This document shows, piece by piece, positions 37,578 to 47,360 of a stretch of DNA of 64,000 nucleotides. The stretch's first letter is position 1. Each line of letters starts with the position of its first letter. The notes below the pieces were generated by a model. The model was not told the origin of the DNA, did no database searches, and worked only from the letters and a program-made list of their open reading frames with translations. The stretch comes from Pseudomonas sp. FP198 (GTDB lineage: Bacteria > Pseudomonadota > Gammaproteobacteria > Pseudomonadales > Pseudomonadaceae): positions 5,075,001 to 5,139,000 of the forward strand of contig NZ_CP117452.1 of the NCBI RefSeq assembly GCF_030687895.1, given 5' to 3'. The position numbers and the translations under genes are program-made.

Positions 37578-39248
37578 ATGACCGAGCCAGAAGACCCCAG
37601 CCGCGAGCGCCTCAAGCACCACTTTGCCCAGCGGGTAATTCATCAGGCTCGCCAGATCCTGGAGATATGGCAGCGCCTGCAACGCAGCGAATGGTCCAGT
37701 ACCGATCTGTCGGAGCTCAGTGAAGCCAATCTGCGCCTGCTGCGCTTTGCCGAGCGCTTCGAGCAACCTGAGCATTGCCAGCTTGCCCAAGGTATCGGTC
37801 AATCGTTGCAAGCGGTGGACGCCAATCGCGGGCGCTTGAGCAGCCAGCTGATCACCGAGATCAATCGCTTGATGCAACGCCTGTCCCGCACCGGCTTGCG
37901 CCATGGCGACCAGCTCGAGCAAACCTTCCTGCCGCCGCTACGCAAGCCCATCTACATATTGCTGCAAGACCATGACCGTGCCGAACGGCTGGCCAAGCAA
38001 CTGGAATTCTTCGGCCTCAGCGCCCTGTCCCTGGACAGCGTCGCTGCATTCCGGGCCGCGATGGTCGAGCGTCTGCCTGCGGCCATTGTCATGGACGTGG
38101 ATTTCAGCGGCCCGGGCGTGGGCCTGAAGCTGGCGGCCCAAGCCCAGGAAGGCCTGGATCAACCCCTGCCGCTATTGTTTTTCAGTTTGCTGGAAACCGA
38201 TACACCAACGCGGCTGGCCGCCGTGCGCGCCGGCGGGCAGGAGTTTCTCACCGGCACGCTGGAGGCCTCGAGCCTGCTGGAAAAAATCGAAGTGCTGACC
38301 TGCGTCGCCCAGTACGAACCCTACAAAGTGTTGATCATCGATGACTCCCGCGCCCAGGCCCTGCACACCGAACGCCTGCTCAACAGCGCCGGCATTGTCA
38401 CGCGCACGCTGATCGAGCCGATCCAGGCCATGGCCGAGCTGGCGGACTTCCAGCCCGACCTGATCATCCTCGACATGTACATGCCTGCCTGCACCGGTAC
38501 GGAACTGGCCAAGGTGATCCGCCACAACGACCGCTACGTCAGCGTGCCGATCATTTACCTGTCCGCCGAAGACGACCTGGACAAACAGCTCGACGCCATG
38601 AGCGAGGGCGGTGATGACTTCCTGACCAAACCGATCAAGCCCCGGCACCTGATCACCACCGTGCGCAACCGTGCGGCCCGGGCCCGCAATCTCAAGGCAC
38701 GGATGGTGCGCGACAGCCTCACCGGCCTGTACAACCACACCCATATCCTGCAACTGCTCGAAGACTGCAGCTTCCGCGCCCGCCGTGAGGGCAAGCCCTT
38801 GAGCTTCGCCATGCTCGATATCGACCATTTCAAACGGGTCAACGACAGCCACGGCCACCCCATGGGCGACCGGGTGATCAAAAGCCTGGCGCTGTTTCTC
38901 AAGCAACGCTTGCGCAAGACCGATTTCATCGGCCGGTACGGCGGCGAAGAGTTCGCCATCGTCATGCCCGACACCGATATTGATGCCGCCTGCACAGTGC
39001 TGGACGAAATCCGCCAGCGCTTTGCCGAGATTCACTACCCCGCCCAACCTCAGGACTTGTGGTGCACCTTCAGCGCCGGGGTGGTGGAGATGAGCGAAGA
39101 ATCCGACAGCCTGATGATGGCCAGCCAGGCGGACGAGGCGCTGTACCGTGCCAAGCACGCCGGGCGCAATCGGGTGCAGAGCGCCAGGCAATCAAAGCAA
39201 AGTGCCACTTTTTCATCGGAATCGACTGATTCGGTCATAAACGTGTAA
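37578..39248 (+). CDS. gcbA: diguanylate cyclase with two receiver domains (GcbA)
   Basis: A 556-residue c-di-GMP synthase. Residues 1-125 are helical and resemble an Hpt-like bundle. REC1 (about 128-245) is degenerate around its aspartate (IVMDVDFSG). REC2 (about 250-370) is canonical, with [10 protein letters not shown] and [13 protein letters not shown]. The GGDEF domain (about 385-545) has [12 protein letters not shown], an active A-site, and RKTD five residues before it, an inhibitory I-site for product feedback. The protein is the homologue of PA4843/GcbA, which in P. fluorescens and P. aeruginosa promotes surface attachment and influences dispersal. Its partner kinase is not known. Confidence 0.92.
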   Translation: MTEPEDPSRERLKHHFAQRVIHQARQILEIWQRLQRSEWSSTDLSELSEANLRLLRFAERFEQPEHCQLAQGIGQSLQAVDANRGRLSSQLITEINRLMQRLSRTGLRHGDQLEQTFLPPLRKPIYILLQDHDRAERLAKQLEFFGLSALSLDSVAAFRAAMVERLPAAIVMDVDFSGPGVGLKLAAQAQEGLDQPLPLLFFSLLETDTPTRLAAVRAGGQEFLTGTLEASSLLEKIEVLTCVAQYEPYKVLIIDDSRAQALHTERLLNSAGIVTRTLIEPIQAMAELADFQPDLIILDMYMPACTGTELAKVIRHNDRYVSVPIIYLSAEDDLDKQLDAMSEGGDDFLTKPIKPRHLITTVRNRAARARNLKARMVRDSLTGLYNHTHILQLLEDCSFRARREGKPLSFAMLDIDHFKRVNDSHGHPMGDRVIKSLALFLKQRLRKTDFIGRYGGEEFAIVMPDTDIDAACTVLDEIRQRFAEIHYPAQPQDLWCTFSAGVVEMSEESDSLMMASQADEALYRAKHAGRNRVQSARQSKQSATFSSESTDSVINV

Positions 39249-39249
39249 C
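39232..39249 (+). promoter_or_regulatory. candidate Pho box upstream of ctpL
   Basis: CGGTCAT-AAAC-GTGTAAC matches the PhoB direct repeat CTGTCAT-N4-CTGTCAT with one mismatch in the first half and three in the second, 52 bp before the ctpL ATG and overlapping the end of gcbA. In P. aeruginosa ctpL is needed for phosphate chemotaxis, which makes PhoB control plausible; the match alone is weak. Confidence 0.35.
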
Positions 39250-39300
39250 GCAAACGCAATAACTTCAGGCACTTACGATTCTGCCCCCGGTAGACCCTTG

Positions 39301-41247
39301 ATGCGCCTGAAGCTGCTGACCAACCTCAACACTGTTCTTTTAGTTGCCGTATGCCTTGGCCTCGGCGCCACCCTGTGGTGGTCGCAGATCGCCTTGGAGC
39401 GTCCATATCTGCTGATGGAACGCTACCTGGGCCTTTCGCGGCAGTTCCAGGGCGAAGTGGCGCGCAACATCGAAGATTACCTGGCCAGCGGCGACGCCTT
39501 GCGCCTCAGCGCAGCCACCCAGGCCTTGGAAACCCTGCAAAAAGATCTGCACCAGTTCCCGCCGGACCTGGCCAGGACGCTAAGCCCGAGCCTGTCGAAC
39601 CTTGACGGTTTCAGCAAGACCGACCTGCTGGCCGCGGGCAAACTGGCGGCTGATCCACAGGCCCTGTTGTTGCAGGCTGAACGTGAGCTGAGCGCCAGCC
39701 TGGACCAACTTGCCCAGTACGCCAACGGCGCGCCGGCTTATCTGCCGCCGCTGTTTGCGGCCTCACAGCATTTGGGCCGGTTGTCCCTCGCCCGGGACAA
39801 ACTGGTCAGCAGCGGCCGCAGTGAACTGGCCGCCGATGTCGAACGGGAACTGGCCAACATCCGCACCCAGGCCCAGCAGCTGGACAGCCTGCCGCTGCTC
39901 GGCGTCACCGCCAGCAACGAATCGGGCAGCGATGACTTTGCCGCGTTGATGGGTCTGGAAACCGAGGAAAAGGCCGCCGCCGAAGACGCCGGGATTGCCC
40001 TCAAGCGCGAACTCAACAGCCTGCTCGGGCGTTATCCCGCCGAACTGGCGCGCACGCGCGAACTGATCCAGAAACGCACCGAGCTGGCCGATGCCACGCA
40101 CTTGAAAACCACCGATGTGCAACGGGCAATCGACGCCATGGAGCCTGCGGTCCGCGCCCAACATGGGCAGATCCAGGGCGAAGTGCGGGTCATCCAAGGG
40201 GTGATGATCGGTCTGATTCTGCTGATCGCCCTTCTTATCGATACCTTGCAGCGACGCCTGGCCAGGACCTTGACCCGCCTGGCGCCGGCCCTTTCCACTT
40301 GGGCCGAAGGCGATTTCAGTGGCGATATCCGTGTCGGCGCCAGCAACCGTGAACTGCAGGACATCGAAGCCTCGCTCAATCGCCTGCGCGCCTATCTGGT
40401 AGATCTGGTCGGTACCATCCGCCTGAACGCCGAACAGGTGGCCGGCAGCAGCCGGACCCTGGCCGAGCTCAGTGGCGAACTGCACAGCGGTGCCGAAGAC
40501 CAGGCCGGTGACACGGCATTGATCCGCGACTCCCTCAGTGAGCTCGAAGCGACCATCCAGCAAGTGGCCGGCGATGCCAGCCAGGCCGCGGATGCCAGTC
40601 GCAGTGCGGGGCATGCCGTGGAGCAAGGCCAGAAAGTGATCGGCATGAGCCTCGCCGGCTTGCACTCGCTCGTCGGCGAAGTGCAGGGCAATGCGCAAAT
40701 GATCGAACAGCTGGCTGAGGAGTCGGCGACCATCGGCGGCGTGCTGACCGTCATCCGCTCGATTGCCGACCAGACCAACCTGTTGGCACTCAACGCCGCC
40801 ATCGAAGCCGCCCGCGCTGGGGAAATGGGCCGCGGCTTTGCGGTTGTGGCCGAGGAGGTCCGCTCCCTGGCTCAACGCACCGCAGGCGCCACGGCCGAGA
40901 TCCAGGCGCTCATTGCCCGTTTGCAGCAGGCTGCACGCCAGTCCGTGGAAGGCATGCGCGCCCAGGTCGAACACGCCGAAGCCACCGCCAGCCAGGCCCA
41001 GGCGGCCGATGGTGCACTGGATAAAATCGTCGAGGCGATCCAGACCATCGCCGATACCGCAGTGCGCATCGCCGATGTCACCGCCCAGCAAAGCGGCGCC
41101 GTCAGCGAAATCCGCGATCACAGCGAGCGGATCCACCAACTGGGCGGGGATAACCTGCAGCGCATCGGCCAGGGCCGGGAACAGGGCGACAACCTGCTGC
41201 TCCTGGGCGGGCGGTTGCACACGGCGGTGCAGGCGTTCCGGGTGTGA
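39301..41247 (+). CDS. ctpL: methyl-accepting chemotaxis protein (CtpL)
   Basis: A 648-residue chemoreceptor. TM1 covers about residues 9-29, a helical periplasmic ligand domain follows to about 295, TM2 is [16 protein letters not shown], then a HAMP segment and the cytoplasmic signalling domain with the conserved hairpin tip [20 protein letters not shown] followed by [18 protein letters not shown]. By position after gcbA it is the counterpart of PA4844/CtpL, the receptor for phosphate taxis at low phosphate, also linked to 4-chloroaniline and catechol taxis. I start it at the ATG at 39301 rather than the TTG one codon earlier. Confidence 0.9.
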   Translation: MRLKLLTNLNTVLLVAVCLGLGATLWWSQIALERPYLLMERYLGLSRQFQGEVARNIEDYLASGDALRLSAATQALETLQKDLHQFPPDLARTLSPSLSNLDGFSKTDLLAAGKLAADPQALLLQAERELSASLDQLAQYANGAPAYLPPLFAASQHLGRLSLARDKLVSSGRSELAADVERELANIRTQAQQLDSLPLLGVTASNESGSDDFAALMGLETEEKAAAEDAGIALKRELNSLLGRYPAELARTRELIQKRTELADATHLKTTDVQRAIDAMEPAVRAQHGQIQGEVRVIQGVMIGLILLIALLIDTLQRRLARTLTRLAPALSTWAEGDFSGDIRVGASNRELQDIEASLNRLRAYLVDLVGTIRLNAEQVAGSSRTLAELSGELHSGAEDQAGDTALIRDSLSELEATIQQVAGDASQAADASRSAGHAVEQGQKVIGMSLAGLHSLVGEVQGNAQMIEQLAEESATIGGVLTVIRSIADQTNLLALNAAIEAARAGEMGRGFAVVAEEVRSLAQRTAGATAEIQALIARLQQAARQSVEGMRAQVEHAEATASQAQAADGALDKIVEAIQTIADTAVRIADVTAQQSGAVSEIRDHSERIHQLGGDNLQRIGQGREQGDNLLLLGGRLHTAVQAFRV

Positions 41248-41267
41248 TTTCAGAAGCCCACTGAACC

Positions 41268-41297
41268 TGCGGCGAGGGAGCTTGCTCCCGCTGGGTC
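41268..41297 (+). repeat. single REP-like palindrome
   Basis: GCGGCGAGGGAGCTTGCTCC: one arm of the repeat type seen paired at 19.2 kb, here without its partner, just after ctpL. It marks the left border of the AT-richer toxin locus. Confidence 0.65.
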
Positions 41298-41471
41298 GTG
41301 CATCTGCCGTAGAACCCGCCAGCGTTTCTTTCGATGCGCCATGTTGAAAGTCACAGGGCTCCTTGGGCGGGCCCTGATAGATGTTGTCGCATGAAAAGGT
41401 TACGGATTTTTTGACACCCCCCCCTCATGCTAGGCTCCCGGCCCTTCAAGAAATTGCAAAAGGAACATGCA

Positions 41472-41855
41472 ATGAGGGTACCTTCGTCGCCACCCGGTGT
41501 TTCTGTCGAAGAAAACATGGCCGTGGCACACCATAAGAAAAATGTTCTGAAAGCCGGATCGGCTTTTATCTACTCTTGGTTTTATACCCAAGTAAGAAAT
41601 CGTGGCCCTTGGGACTACAAGAAACTATCCGCGGAATATGAAGCCTTTGGAAATTTCAACTACGGCGCCACCGGAACCGCGGCAGGCTTCAGCGAAGACG
41701 TTCTTTTACGGGCAGCAGGTCTGGCCCAAAGTCGAGCAGGAACAACCACGGCAGAATTCGGGACATGGTGGGGGCAAGCCCCTTTCGGCGACGATCCGGG
41801 AGACCAGCGATGGATCAAGGAAGGGGTGAAATATGCCAAATTCAGAAACTACTAA
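41472..41855 (+). CDS. polymorphic toxin type 44 (Ntox44-like) domain protein
   Basis: A 127-residue protein that is almost only a toxin domain. PPGVSVEENMAVAHHKK is the usual lead-in, followed by WFYTQVRNRGPWDYKKLS, FGNFNYGATGTAAGFSEDVL, RAAGLAQSRAG and PFGDDPGDQRWIKEGVKYAK, the pattern I associate with the bacterial toxin 44 family found at the C-termini of polymorphic toxins. There is no signal peptide, no Rhs, PAAR or filamentous domain, so the delivery part is absent or encoded elsewhere. The ATG at 41472 follows AAAAGGAAC. Base composition (about 45% GC in a sampled line, against about 62% in purH) points to acquisition. The overlapping next gene is its likely immunity protein. Confidence 0.7.
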   Translation: MRVPSSPPGVSVEENMAVAHHKKNVLKAGSAFIYSWFYTQVRNRGPWDYKKLSAEYEAFGNFNYGATGTAAGFSEDVLLRAAGLAQSRAGTTTAEFGTWWGQAPFGDDPGDQRWIKEGVKYAKFRNY

Positions 41856-42285
41856 AAAACCGGCCCTTCTCGCTGTCTTGTGCACAGTGCTTGCCCTCGT
41901 GCTGGCTTACACCAGTTGGACATGCTTCTTCCGTCAAAATACGCCTGAGTTGACAGAGGTCGTATTACGAAAACCCTTGTCTCAGGGTGCATTTATCTAC
42001 GGCGTGAAGGTTGAGCGTGGCGGAGCGACGGTTCCTTTCAGTTACCGCTACTACGTCTATCGGACCCTGGCAGCGGACGGTGACATACTTTCCGAACTGA
42101 AAACCGCGACGCCATTTCTTGTCACCCGGGATGACTCGATAACCATAGACATCCAGGAACAGACGATTACGGTATTGGTTGACAAGGAAATCTACGCCTA
42201 CCACAGCAATACCCTCTACCGAAACGCCGATGGCGAAGACTACACGACGGTGAATATCTATTTGCGTTCAGCTCCAGCTGAGTAA
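41833..42285 (+). CDS. probable immunity protein of the Ntox44-like toxin (membrane-anchored)
   Basis: A 150-residue protein that overlaps the toxin gene by 23 bases and has its own AAGGGGTG site. It begins with MPNSETTKKPALLAVLCTVL, a short basic segment then one hydrophobic helix (about residues 10-29), which should put the C-terminal 120 residues in the periplasm. That domain is beta-rich (EVVLRKPLSQGAFIYGVKVE; FSYRYYVYRTL; ITIDIQEQTITVLVDKEIYA). No family is recognised. Position and overlap with a toxin gene, and the shared low GC, are the grounds for calling it immunity. Confidence 0.55.
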   Translation: MPNSETTKKPALLAVLCTVLALVLAYTSWTCFFRQNTPELTEVVLRKPLSQGAFIYGVKVERGGATVPFSYRYYVYRTLAADGDILSELKTATPFLVTRDDSITIDIQEQTITVLVDKEIYAYHSNTLYRNADGEDYTTVNIYLRSAPAE

Positions 42286-42348
42286 GGGCCGAGAGCTCGT
42301 TCACGATAGCGGTGGCGCAGCTTGCGTCATCGCTGAATGTGCCATCGT

Positions 42349-42375
42349 CATCGCGAGCAAGCTCGCTCCCACAGT
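42349..42375 (-). repeat. single REP element
   Basis: ATCGCGAGCAAGCTCGCTCC followed by CACAG: one REP arm of the main type, without a facing partner, 170 bp upstream of aroQ and at the right side of the toxin locus. Confidence 0.75.
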
Positions 42376-42545
42376 GCTCAACTGCAGTCTCATGCCAGTG
42401 ATGACCGAATCCAGATACATGGTCACAAACTTCGCGCAAACATCGGTCAACGTGCCGGCTATTGCCGGGAACTGGACAGTCACAAAGACTTTGCGGCATA
42501 GTCTCCGGGTTCTGACACCTGCTCACAGACAACAAGGAACAGCAG

Positions 42546-42998
42546 ATGGCGACCCTTCTGGTCCTGCACGGACCCAACCTGAACCTGCTGGGCACCCGTG
42601 AACCGGGCGTCTATGGCGCCGTGACACTGGCCCAGATCAACCAGGACCTGGAGCAACGGGCCCGTAGCGCCGGCCATCATTTGCTCTACCTGCAAAGCAA
42701 TGCCGAATATGAATTGATCGACCGCATCCATGCCGCGCGTGGCGAAGGCGTGGACTTCATTCTGATCAATCCCGCGGCTTTTACACATACAAGCGTCGCA
42801 TTACGTGACGCGCTGCTGGCAGTGAGCATCCCATTCATCGAAGTGCATTTGTCCAACGTGCACAAACGCGAACCTTTCCGCCATCACTCCTACTTCTCCG
42901 ATGTAGCAGTAGGCGTGATCTGCGGCCTTGGCGCCAGCGGTTACCGACTGGCCCTGGAGGCCGCTCTAGAGCAGCTTGAAAAACAGGCAACAGCTTGA
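42546..42998 (+). CDS. aroQ: 3-dehydroquinate dehydratase, type II
   Basis: A 150-residue dodecameric dehydratase of the shikimate pathway, converting 3-dehydroquinate to 3-dehydroshikimate. The type II signature [21 protein letters not shown] opens the protein, with the catalytic tyrosine in [22 protein letters not shown] and [20 protein letters not shown] hold the substrate-binding and catalytic histidine regions. Corresponds to aroQ1 of P. aeruginosa, directly before accB. CAACAAGGAACAGC precedes the ATG. Confidence 0.95.
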   Translation: MATLLVLHGPNLNLLGTREPGVYGAVTLAQINQDLEQRARSAGHHLLYLQSNAEYELIDRIHAARGEGVDFILINPAAFTHTSVALRDALLAVSIPFIEVHLSNVHKREPFRHHSYFSDVAVGVICGLGASGYRLALEAALEQLEKQATA

Positions 42999-43046
42999 AC
43001 AACAAGCGTTAAACGCCCCTGACCGACCCTTGGGAGTTGATGATTC

Positions 43047-43511
43047 ATGGATATCCGTAAAGTTAAGAAACTGATCGAATTGCTGGAAGAGTCCGGCATC
43101 GACGAGCTCGAGATCAAGGAAGGCGAAGAGTCCGTACGCATCAGCCGCCACAGCAAGACCCCGGCCCAGCAGTTCTATGCACCGGCACCGATGCAAGCGC
43201 CCGCCGCTGCTCCTGCTCCGGCAGCTGCTCCAGTTGCCGCCGCGGCACCAGCCGCACCGGCCGCGCCGACGCTCAACGGCACTGTTGCTCGCTCGCCGAT
43301 GGTCGGCACGTTCTATCGCAAGTCTTCCCCGACCTCACCGTCCTTCGTTGAAGTTGGCCAGACAGTGAAGAAAGGCGACACCTTGTGCATCGTCGAAGCC
43401 ATGAAGATGATGAACCACATCGAAGCTGAAACCAGCGGTGTGATCGAGTCCATCCTCGTCGAAGACGGCCAGCCGGTTGAGTACGACCAACCGCTGTTCA
43501 CCATCGTTTGA
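43047..43511 (+). CDS. accB: acetyl-CoA carboxylase biotin carboxyl carrier protein
   Basis: A 154-residue BCCP. The N-terminal dimerising part starts [20 protein letters not shown]; an alanine/proline-rich linker covers about residues 45-78; the biotinyl domain ends with the lysine motif [15 protein letters not shown], where the Lys of AMKM carries biotin. The thumb needed in AccB-type carriers is visible ([12 protein letters not shown]). First gene of the accB-accC operon, 17 bases before accC. Confidence 0.96.
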   Translation: MDIRKVKKLIELLEESGIDELEIKEGEESVRISRHSKTPAQQFYAPAPMQAPAAAPAPAAAPVAAAAPAAPAAPTLNGTVARSPMVGTFYRKSSPTSPSFVEVGQTVKKGDTLCIVEAMKMMNHIEAETSGVIESILVEDGQPVEYDQPLFTIV

Positions 43512-43528
43512 ACCGCGGAGAGCCTTTG

Positions 43529-44887
43529 ATGACTGCGAAGTTGGAAAAAGTTCTGATCGCTAACCGCGGTGAGATCGCCCTGCGGATTCTGCGTGCCTGC
43601 AAAGAGATGGGCATCAAGACCGTCGCCGTTTACTCCAAGGCCGACAAAGAACTGATGCACCTGGGCCTGGCGGACGAATCCGTCTGCATCGGTCCGGCGT
43701 CGGCTGCGCACTCCTACCTGCATATCCCGGCGATCATCGCCGCCGCCGAAGTGACCGGCGCTACCGCCATTCACCCTGGCTACGGTTTCCTCGCGGAAAA
43801 CGCCGACTTCGCCGAACAGGTGGAAAACTCCGGTTTTGCCTTCATCGGTCCGAAAGCCGAAACCATTCGCCTGATGGGCGACAAGGTTTCGGCCAAGCAC
43901 GCCATGATCGCTGCCGGCGTGCCAACCGTTCCAGGCTCCGACGGCCCGCTGCCTGAAGACGAAGAAACCGCTCTGCGCATCGGTCGCGAAGTCGGTTATC
44001 CGGTGATCATCAAGGCCGCCGGCGGCGGTGGTGGTCGCGGCATGCGTGTGGTGCACAAGGAAGAAGACCTGATTTCCTCGGCAAAACTGACCCGCTCCGA
44101 AGCAGGCGCGGCGTTCGGCAACCCGATGGTCTATCTGGAAAAGTTCCTCACCAACCCACGTCACGTCGAGGTCCAGGTACTGTCCGACGGCCAAGGCCAG
44201 GCGATTCATCTCGGCGACCGCGATTGCTCGCTGCAACGTCGTCACCAGAAGGTCCTCGAAGAAGCGCCGGCACCAGGCATCGACGAGCAGGCTCGCCAGG
44301 AAGTCCTGGCCCGCTGCGTCAAGGCCTGCATCGATATCGGTTACCGCGGCGCGGGTACTTTCGAGTTCCTGTACGAGAACGGTCGTTTCTACTTCATCGA
44401 AATGAACACGCGCGTTCAGGTGGAGCATCCGGTTTCGGAAATGGTCACCGGTATCGACATCGTCAAGGAGATGCTCAGCATCGCCGCTGGTAACAAGCTG
44501 TCGTTCACCCAGGATGACGTGGTCATCCGCGGTCACGCGCTGGAATGCCGGATCAACGCCGAAGACCCGAAAACCTTCATGCCAAGCCCAGGCACGGTCA
44601 AGCATTTCCATGCCCCGGGCGGCAACGGCGTTCGCGTCGATTCGCACCTGTACAGCGGTTATGCCGTTCCGCCGAACTACGACTCGTTGATCGGCAAGCT
44701 GATCACTTACGGGGCAACCCGCGACGAAGCCATGGCGCGCATGCGCAATGCGCTGGACGAGATCGTGGTGGACGGGATCAAGACCAACATCCCGCTGCAC
44801 CGCGACCTCACCCGCGACGAAGGCTTCTGCAAAGGGGGCGTGAACATTCACTACCTCGAGCACAAGCTGGCGGGCGAAAAGCACTAA
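43529..44887 (+). CDS. accC: acetyl-CoA carboxylase, biotin carboxylase subunit
   Basis: A 452-residue ATP-grasp enzyme that carboxylates the biotin on AccB at the expense of ATP and bicarbonate, the first half of malonyl-CoA formation. Motifs: [20 protein letters not shown] at the start, [15 protein letters not shown], the glycine-rich ATP loop [33 protein letters not shown] and [21 protein letters not shown] use the ATG at 43529, preceded by GCGGAGAG. A strong terminator follows the stop. Confidence 0.97.
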   Translation: MTAKLEKVLIANRGEIALRILRACKEMGIKTVAVYSKADKELMHLGLADESVCIGPASAAHSYLHIPAIIAAAEVTGATAIHPGYGFLAENADFAEQVENSGFAFIGPKAETIRLMGDKVSAKHAMIAAGVPTVPGSDGPLPEDEETALRIGREVGYPVIIKAAGGGGGRGMRVVHKEEDLISSAKLTRSEAGAAFGNPMVYLEKFLTNPRHVEVQVLSDGQGQAIHLGDRDCSLQRRHQKVLEEAPAPGIDEQARQEVLARCVKACIDIGYRGAGTFEFLYENGRFYFIEMNTRVQVEHPVSEMVTGIDIVKEMLSIAAGNKLSFTQDDVVIRGHALECRINAEDPKTFMPSPGTVKHFHAPGGNGVRVDSHLYSGYAVPPNYDSLIGKLITYGATRDEAMARMRNALDEIVVDGIKTNIPLHRDLTRDEGFCKGGVNIHYLEHKLAGEKH

Positions 44888-44902
44888 GCTTCAACCGCAC
44901 CA

Positions 44903-44930
44903 GACAAAGCCGCCTTCGGGCGGCTTTGTC
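44903..44930 (+). terminator. rho-independent terminator of accB-accC
   Basis: A 12-bp perfect stem GACAAAGCCGCC / GGCGGCTTTGTC with a TTCG tetraloop, 15 bases past the accC stop. The following T-run is short (CGTT), but stem and loop are of very stable type. Confidence 0.88.
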
Positions 44931-45037
44931 GTTCCTGCAGGTTTCGCAAACCCTCCCACAAAAGCTTTGCGCTCGCGTAAACTTGCGCGCTTCGCTGGCC
45001 GCTAGGCTGCAATCATCATTTTTCAAAGGTGCCCGCC

Positions 45038-45916
45038 ATGCCTTGGCTGCAAGTACGTCTGGCCATCAGCCCGGAACAAGCCGAAACCTATGAAGACGCC
45101 TTTCTTGAAGTTGGCGCCGTTTCGGTCACCTTCATGGATGCCGAGGACCAGCCGATCTTCGAGCCGGAACTCAACACCACCCCGCTGTGGTCGCACACCC
45201 ACCTGCTGGCCCTGTTCGAGGGTGGCACCGAAGCCACCAGCGTGCTTGCTCACCTGGAGCTGCTGACCGGCGGCCCGCTACCCGAGCACCACAGCGAAGT
45301 GATCGAGGACCAGGATTGGGAACGCAGCTGGATGGACAACTTCCAGCCGATGCGCTTCGGCCAGCGCTTGTGGATCGTGCCGAGCTGGCATGCCGCACCG
45401 GAGCCGGACGCGGTCAACCTGCTGCTGGACCCGGGCCTGGCGTTCGGCACCGGCACCCATCCGACCACCGCGCTGTGCCTGGAGTGGCTCGACGGCCAGG
45501 ACCTGAAGGACTGCCACGTACTGGACTTCGGCTGCGGTTCGGGGATCCTGGCCATTGCCGCGCTGCTGCTGGGCGCCAAGGAAGCGGTCGGCACCGATAT
45601 TGATGTCCAGGCCCTGGAAGCGTCCCGCGACAACGCCGGACGCAACAACATTGCCGAAGCACTTTTCCCGCTGTACCTGCCCCAAGACCTGCCCCAAGTA
45701 CAGGCCGACGTACTGGTGGCCAACATCCTCGCCGGCCCGCTGGTGTCGCTGGCACCGCAGCTGTCCAGCCTGGTCAAGCCGGGCGGACGCCTGGCGCTGT
45801 CGGGCATCCTGGCGGAACAGGGCGAAGAAGTCGCCGCCGCCTATGCCGGGGATTTCGACCTGGACCCGATTGCCAATCGCGATGGCTGGGTGCGCATCAC
45901 TGGACGTCGGCGCTAG
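45038..45916 (+). CDS. prmA: ribosomal protein L11 methyltransferase
   Basis: A 292-residue SAM-dependent methyltransferase that trimethylates ribosomal protein L11. The N-terminal L11-binding domain starts [20 protein letters not shown]; the catalytic domain has [20 protein letters not shown], the SAM loop [19 protein letters not shown] and [10 protein letters not shown], the N-I-L motif of PrmA. I start at the second ATG (45038), which matches the family. Same order as PA4849 after accC. Confidence 0.94.
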   Translation: MPWLQVRLAISPEQAETYEDAFLEVGAVSVTFMDAEDQPIFEPELNTTPLWSHTHLLALFEGGTEATSVLAHLELLTGGPLPEHHSEVIEDQDWERSWMDNFQPMRFGQRLWIVPSWHAAPEPDAVNLLLDPGLAFGTGTHPTTALCLEWLDGQDLKDCHVLDFGCGSGILAIAALLLGAKEAVGTDIDVQALEASRDNAGRNNIAEALFPLYLPQDLPQVQADVLVANILAGPLVSLAPQLSSLVKPGGRLALSGILAEQGEEVAAAYAGDFDLDPIANRDGWVRITGRRR

Positions 45917-45946
45917 AATGGCCGCCTGTATCGACCGGATTGCCGC

Positions 45947-47176
45947 ATGACCGACAGCTTCGTCACCCAGTGCCCGCATTGCCACACCAGTTTTCGTGTC
46001 AGCCATGCTCAATTGAGCGTGGCACGCGGGGTGGTTCGCTGCGGCTCGTGCCTGCAGGTGTTCAACGCCGCGCGACAATTGCTCGAGCAGCGCACGGCCA
46101 AGACCGTTGCGCCCCCACTCGCGCCGCTCGCCGCGCCAGTCGTCGATACACCGCCGCCCCGCGCCATCAGCCAGAAACAATGGAGCGCCGCCGAGCTCGA
46201 CCTCGATGACCTGGACAAGGAGCTCGCGCGCCTGGAGCGCCTTGAAAAGCGCGCCCCGGACAGCTTTGGCCGGCGTCGCGAAGACAACCTGAGCGCCCAG
46301 CGCGAGCAGCTTCCGGACGAGCCGGAAGCCTGGTCCGACAGCCTCTACAGCGAATCCCCCAGCGAACGCGCCGAAGGCGCTCTGCAAATACCGGTCGAGC
46401 CGTTCGAGCCTCATGAGCCCGCCCGGCCGCCACGGACCGAACCCTCCTTGTCCCTGGCCCTTGAGCCCCTGGAGCCGGACGACGAACTTGTCGCCCCGCT
46501 CAGCCTCACGCCGGACGACGAGCCGCACGAACACCTTGAGCGCCTGTCCGCCACCGACGACCTGGATGACGAACCGGAGCCTGCGACAACGCCGCGCAAG
46601 AAGCGCGAGCGCCATGAGCCGGGGATACGCGCCGAAGCGCTGCAGGACCTGGACGACGACCCACTGCAACTGGACTGGCGCAAACGCCGCTCGCCCTGGG
46701 GCCGTCGCCTGCTCTGGAGCCTGTTGATATTGCTCGGCGCGGCAGCGCTGGCCGGCCAGTACATCGCCTACCATTTCGAAGAACTGGCCCGCCAGGACCA
46801 GTACCGTCCGTGGTTCCTGCAAATCTGCCCGGTCATCGGCTGCGATGTCCCGTCTAAAGTGGACATCGCCAAGATCAAGAGCAGCAACCTGGTGGTGCGC
46901 AGCCATCCGGAATTCAGCGGCGCCCTGGTGGTGGACGCGATCATCTACAATCGCGCGCCCTTCTCCCAGCCGTTCCCCCTGCTGGAGTTGCGTTTTGCCG
47001 ACCTCAACGGTCACCTGATCGCCAGCCGTCGCTTCAAGCCAGGCGAGTACCTGGGCGGCGATCTCGAAGGCCGGGGGGAAATGCCGCCGCAGACGCCGAT
47101 CCATATCGCCCTGGATATCCTCGATCCGGGGCCGAAAGCGGTGAACTACAGCCTGAGCTTTCATTCACCCGAATGA
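45947..47176 (+). CDS. DUF3426 protein with MJ0042 zinc-finger motif
   Basis: A 409-residue protein. The N-terminus has the zinc-finger motif FVTQCPHCHTSFRV and VRCGSCLQVF (two CxxC pairs, residues 4-45). A long acidic, low-complexity region follows to about residue 245, then one membrane helix (RLLWSLLILLGAAALAGQYI) and a DUF3426 domain that should face the periplasm (about 275-405). It may connect a cytoplasmic metal- or nucleic-acid-sensing finger to an envelope domain; no function is established. Lies between prmA and dusB as in P. aeruginosa. Confidence 0.87.
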   Translation: MTDSFVTQCPHCHTSFRVSHAQLSVARGVVRCGSCLQVFNAARQLLEQRTAKTVAPPLAPLAAPVVDTPPPRAISQKQWSAAELDLDDLDKELARLERLEKRAPDSFGRRREDNLSAQREQLPDEPEAWSDSLYSESPSERAEGALQIPVEPFEPHEPARPPRTEPSLSLALEPLEPDDELVAPLSLTPDDEPHEHLERLSATDDLDDEPEPATTPRKKRERHEPGIRAEALQDLDDDPLQLDWRKRRSPWGRRLLWSLLILLGAAALAGQYIAYHFEELARQDQYRPWFLQICPVIGCDVPSKVDIAKIKSSNLVVRSHPEFSGALVVDAIIYNRAPFSQPFPLLELRFADLNGHLIASRRFKPGEYLGGDLEGRGEMPPQTPIHIALDILDPGPKAVNYSLSFHSPE

Positions 47177-47360
47177 AGCCACCAGGGCCGATTGATTGAC
47201 GGCAGCTTTCTGACTCGACCCACCCAGACCAAACCGCTGGCGATAACAAAATAGCTGTTCAGATTTTATCCAATTCGACCTTTATCCAGTCATCGAGAGC
47301 GGGTATCATGCCAACCCTTTTTCGAAGTCTCATGATCCGGCCCCACTTCAGGGAAGTCCT

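Noticed and set aside
41411..41436. Sigma-70 promoter TTGACA ... TAGGCT before the toxin gene
   Set aside because: The -35 is perfect but the only -10-like hexamer is 14 bases away, too close for normal recognition, and the spacer is a run of eight C; not called as a promoter.
45278..47164. 628-codon open frame antisense to prmA and the DUF3426 gene
   Set aside because: It spans two well-supported genes on the other strand and has no recognisable domain; a composition artefact.
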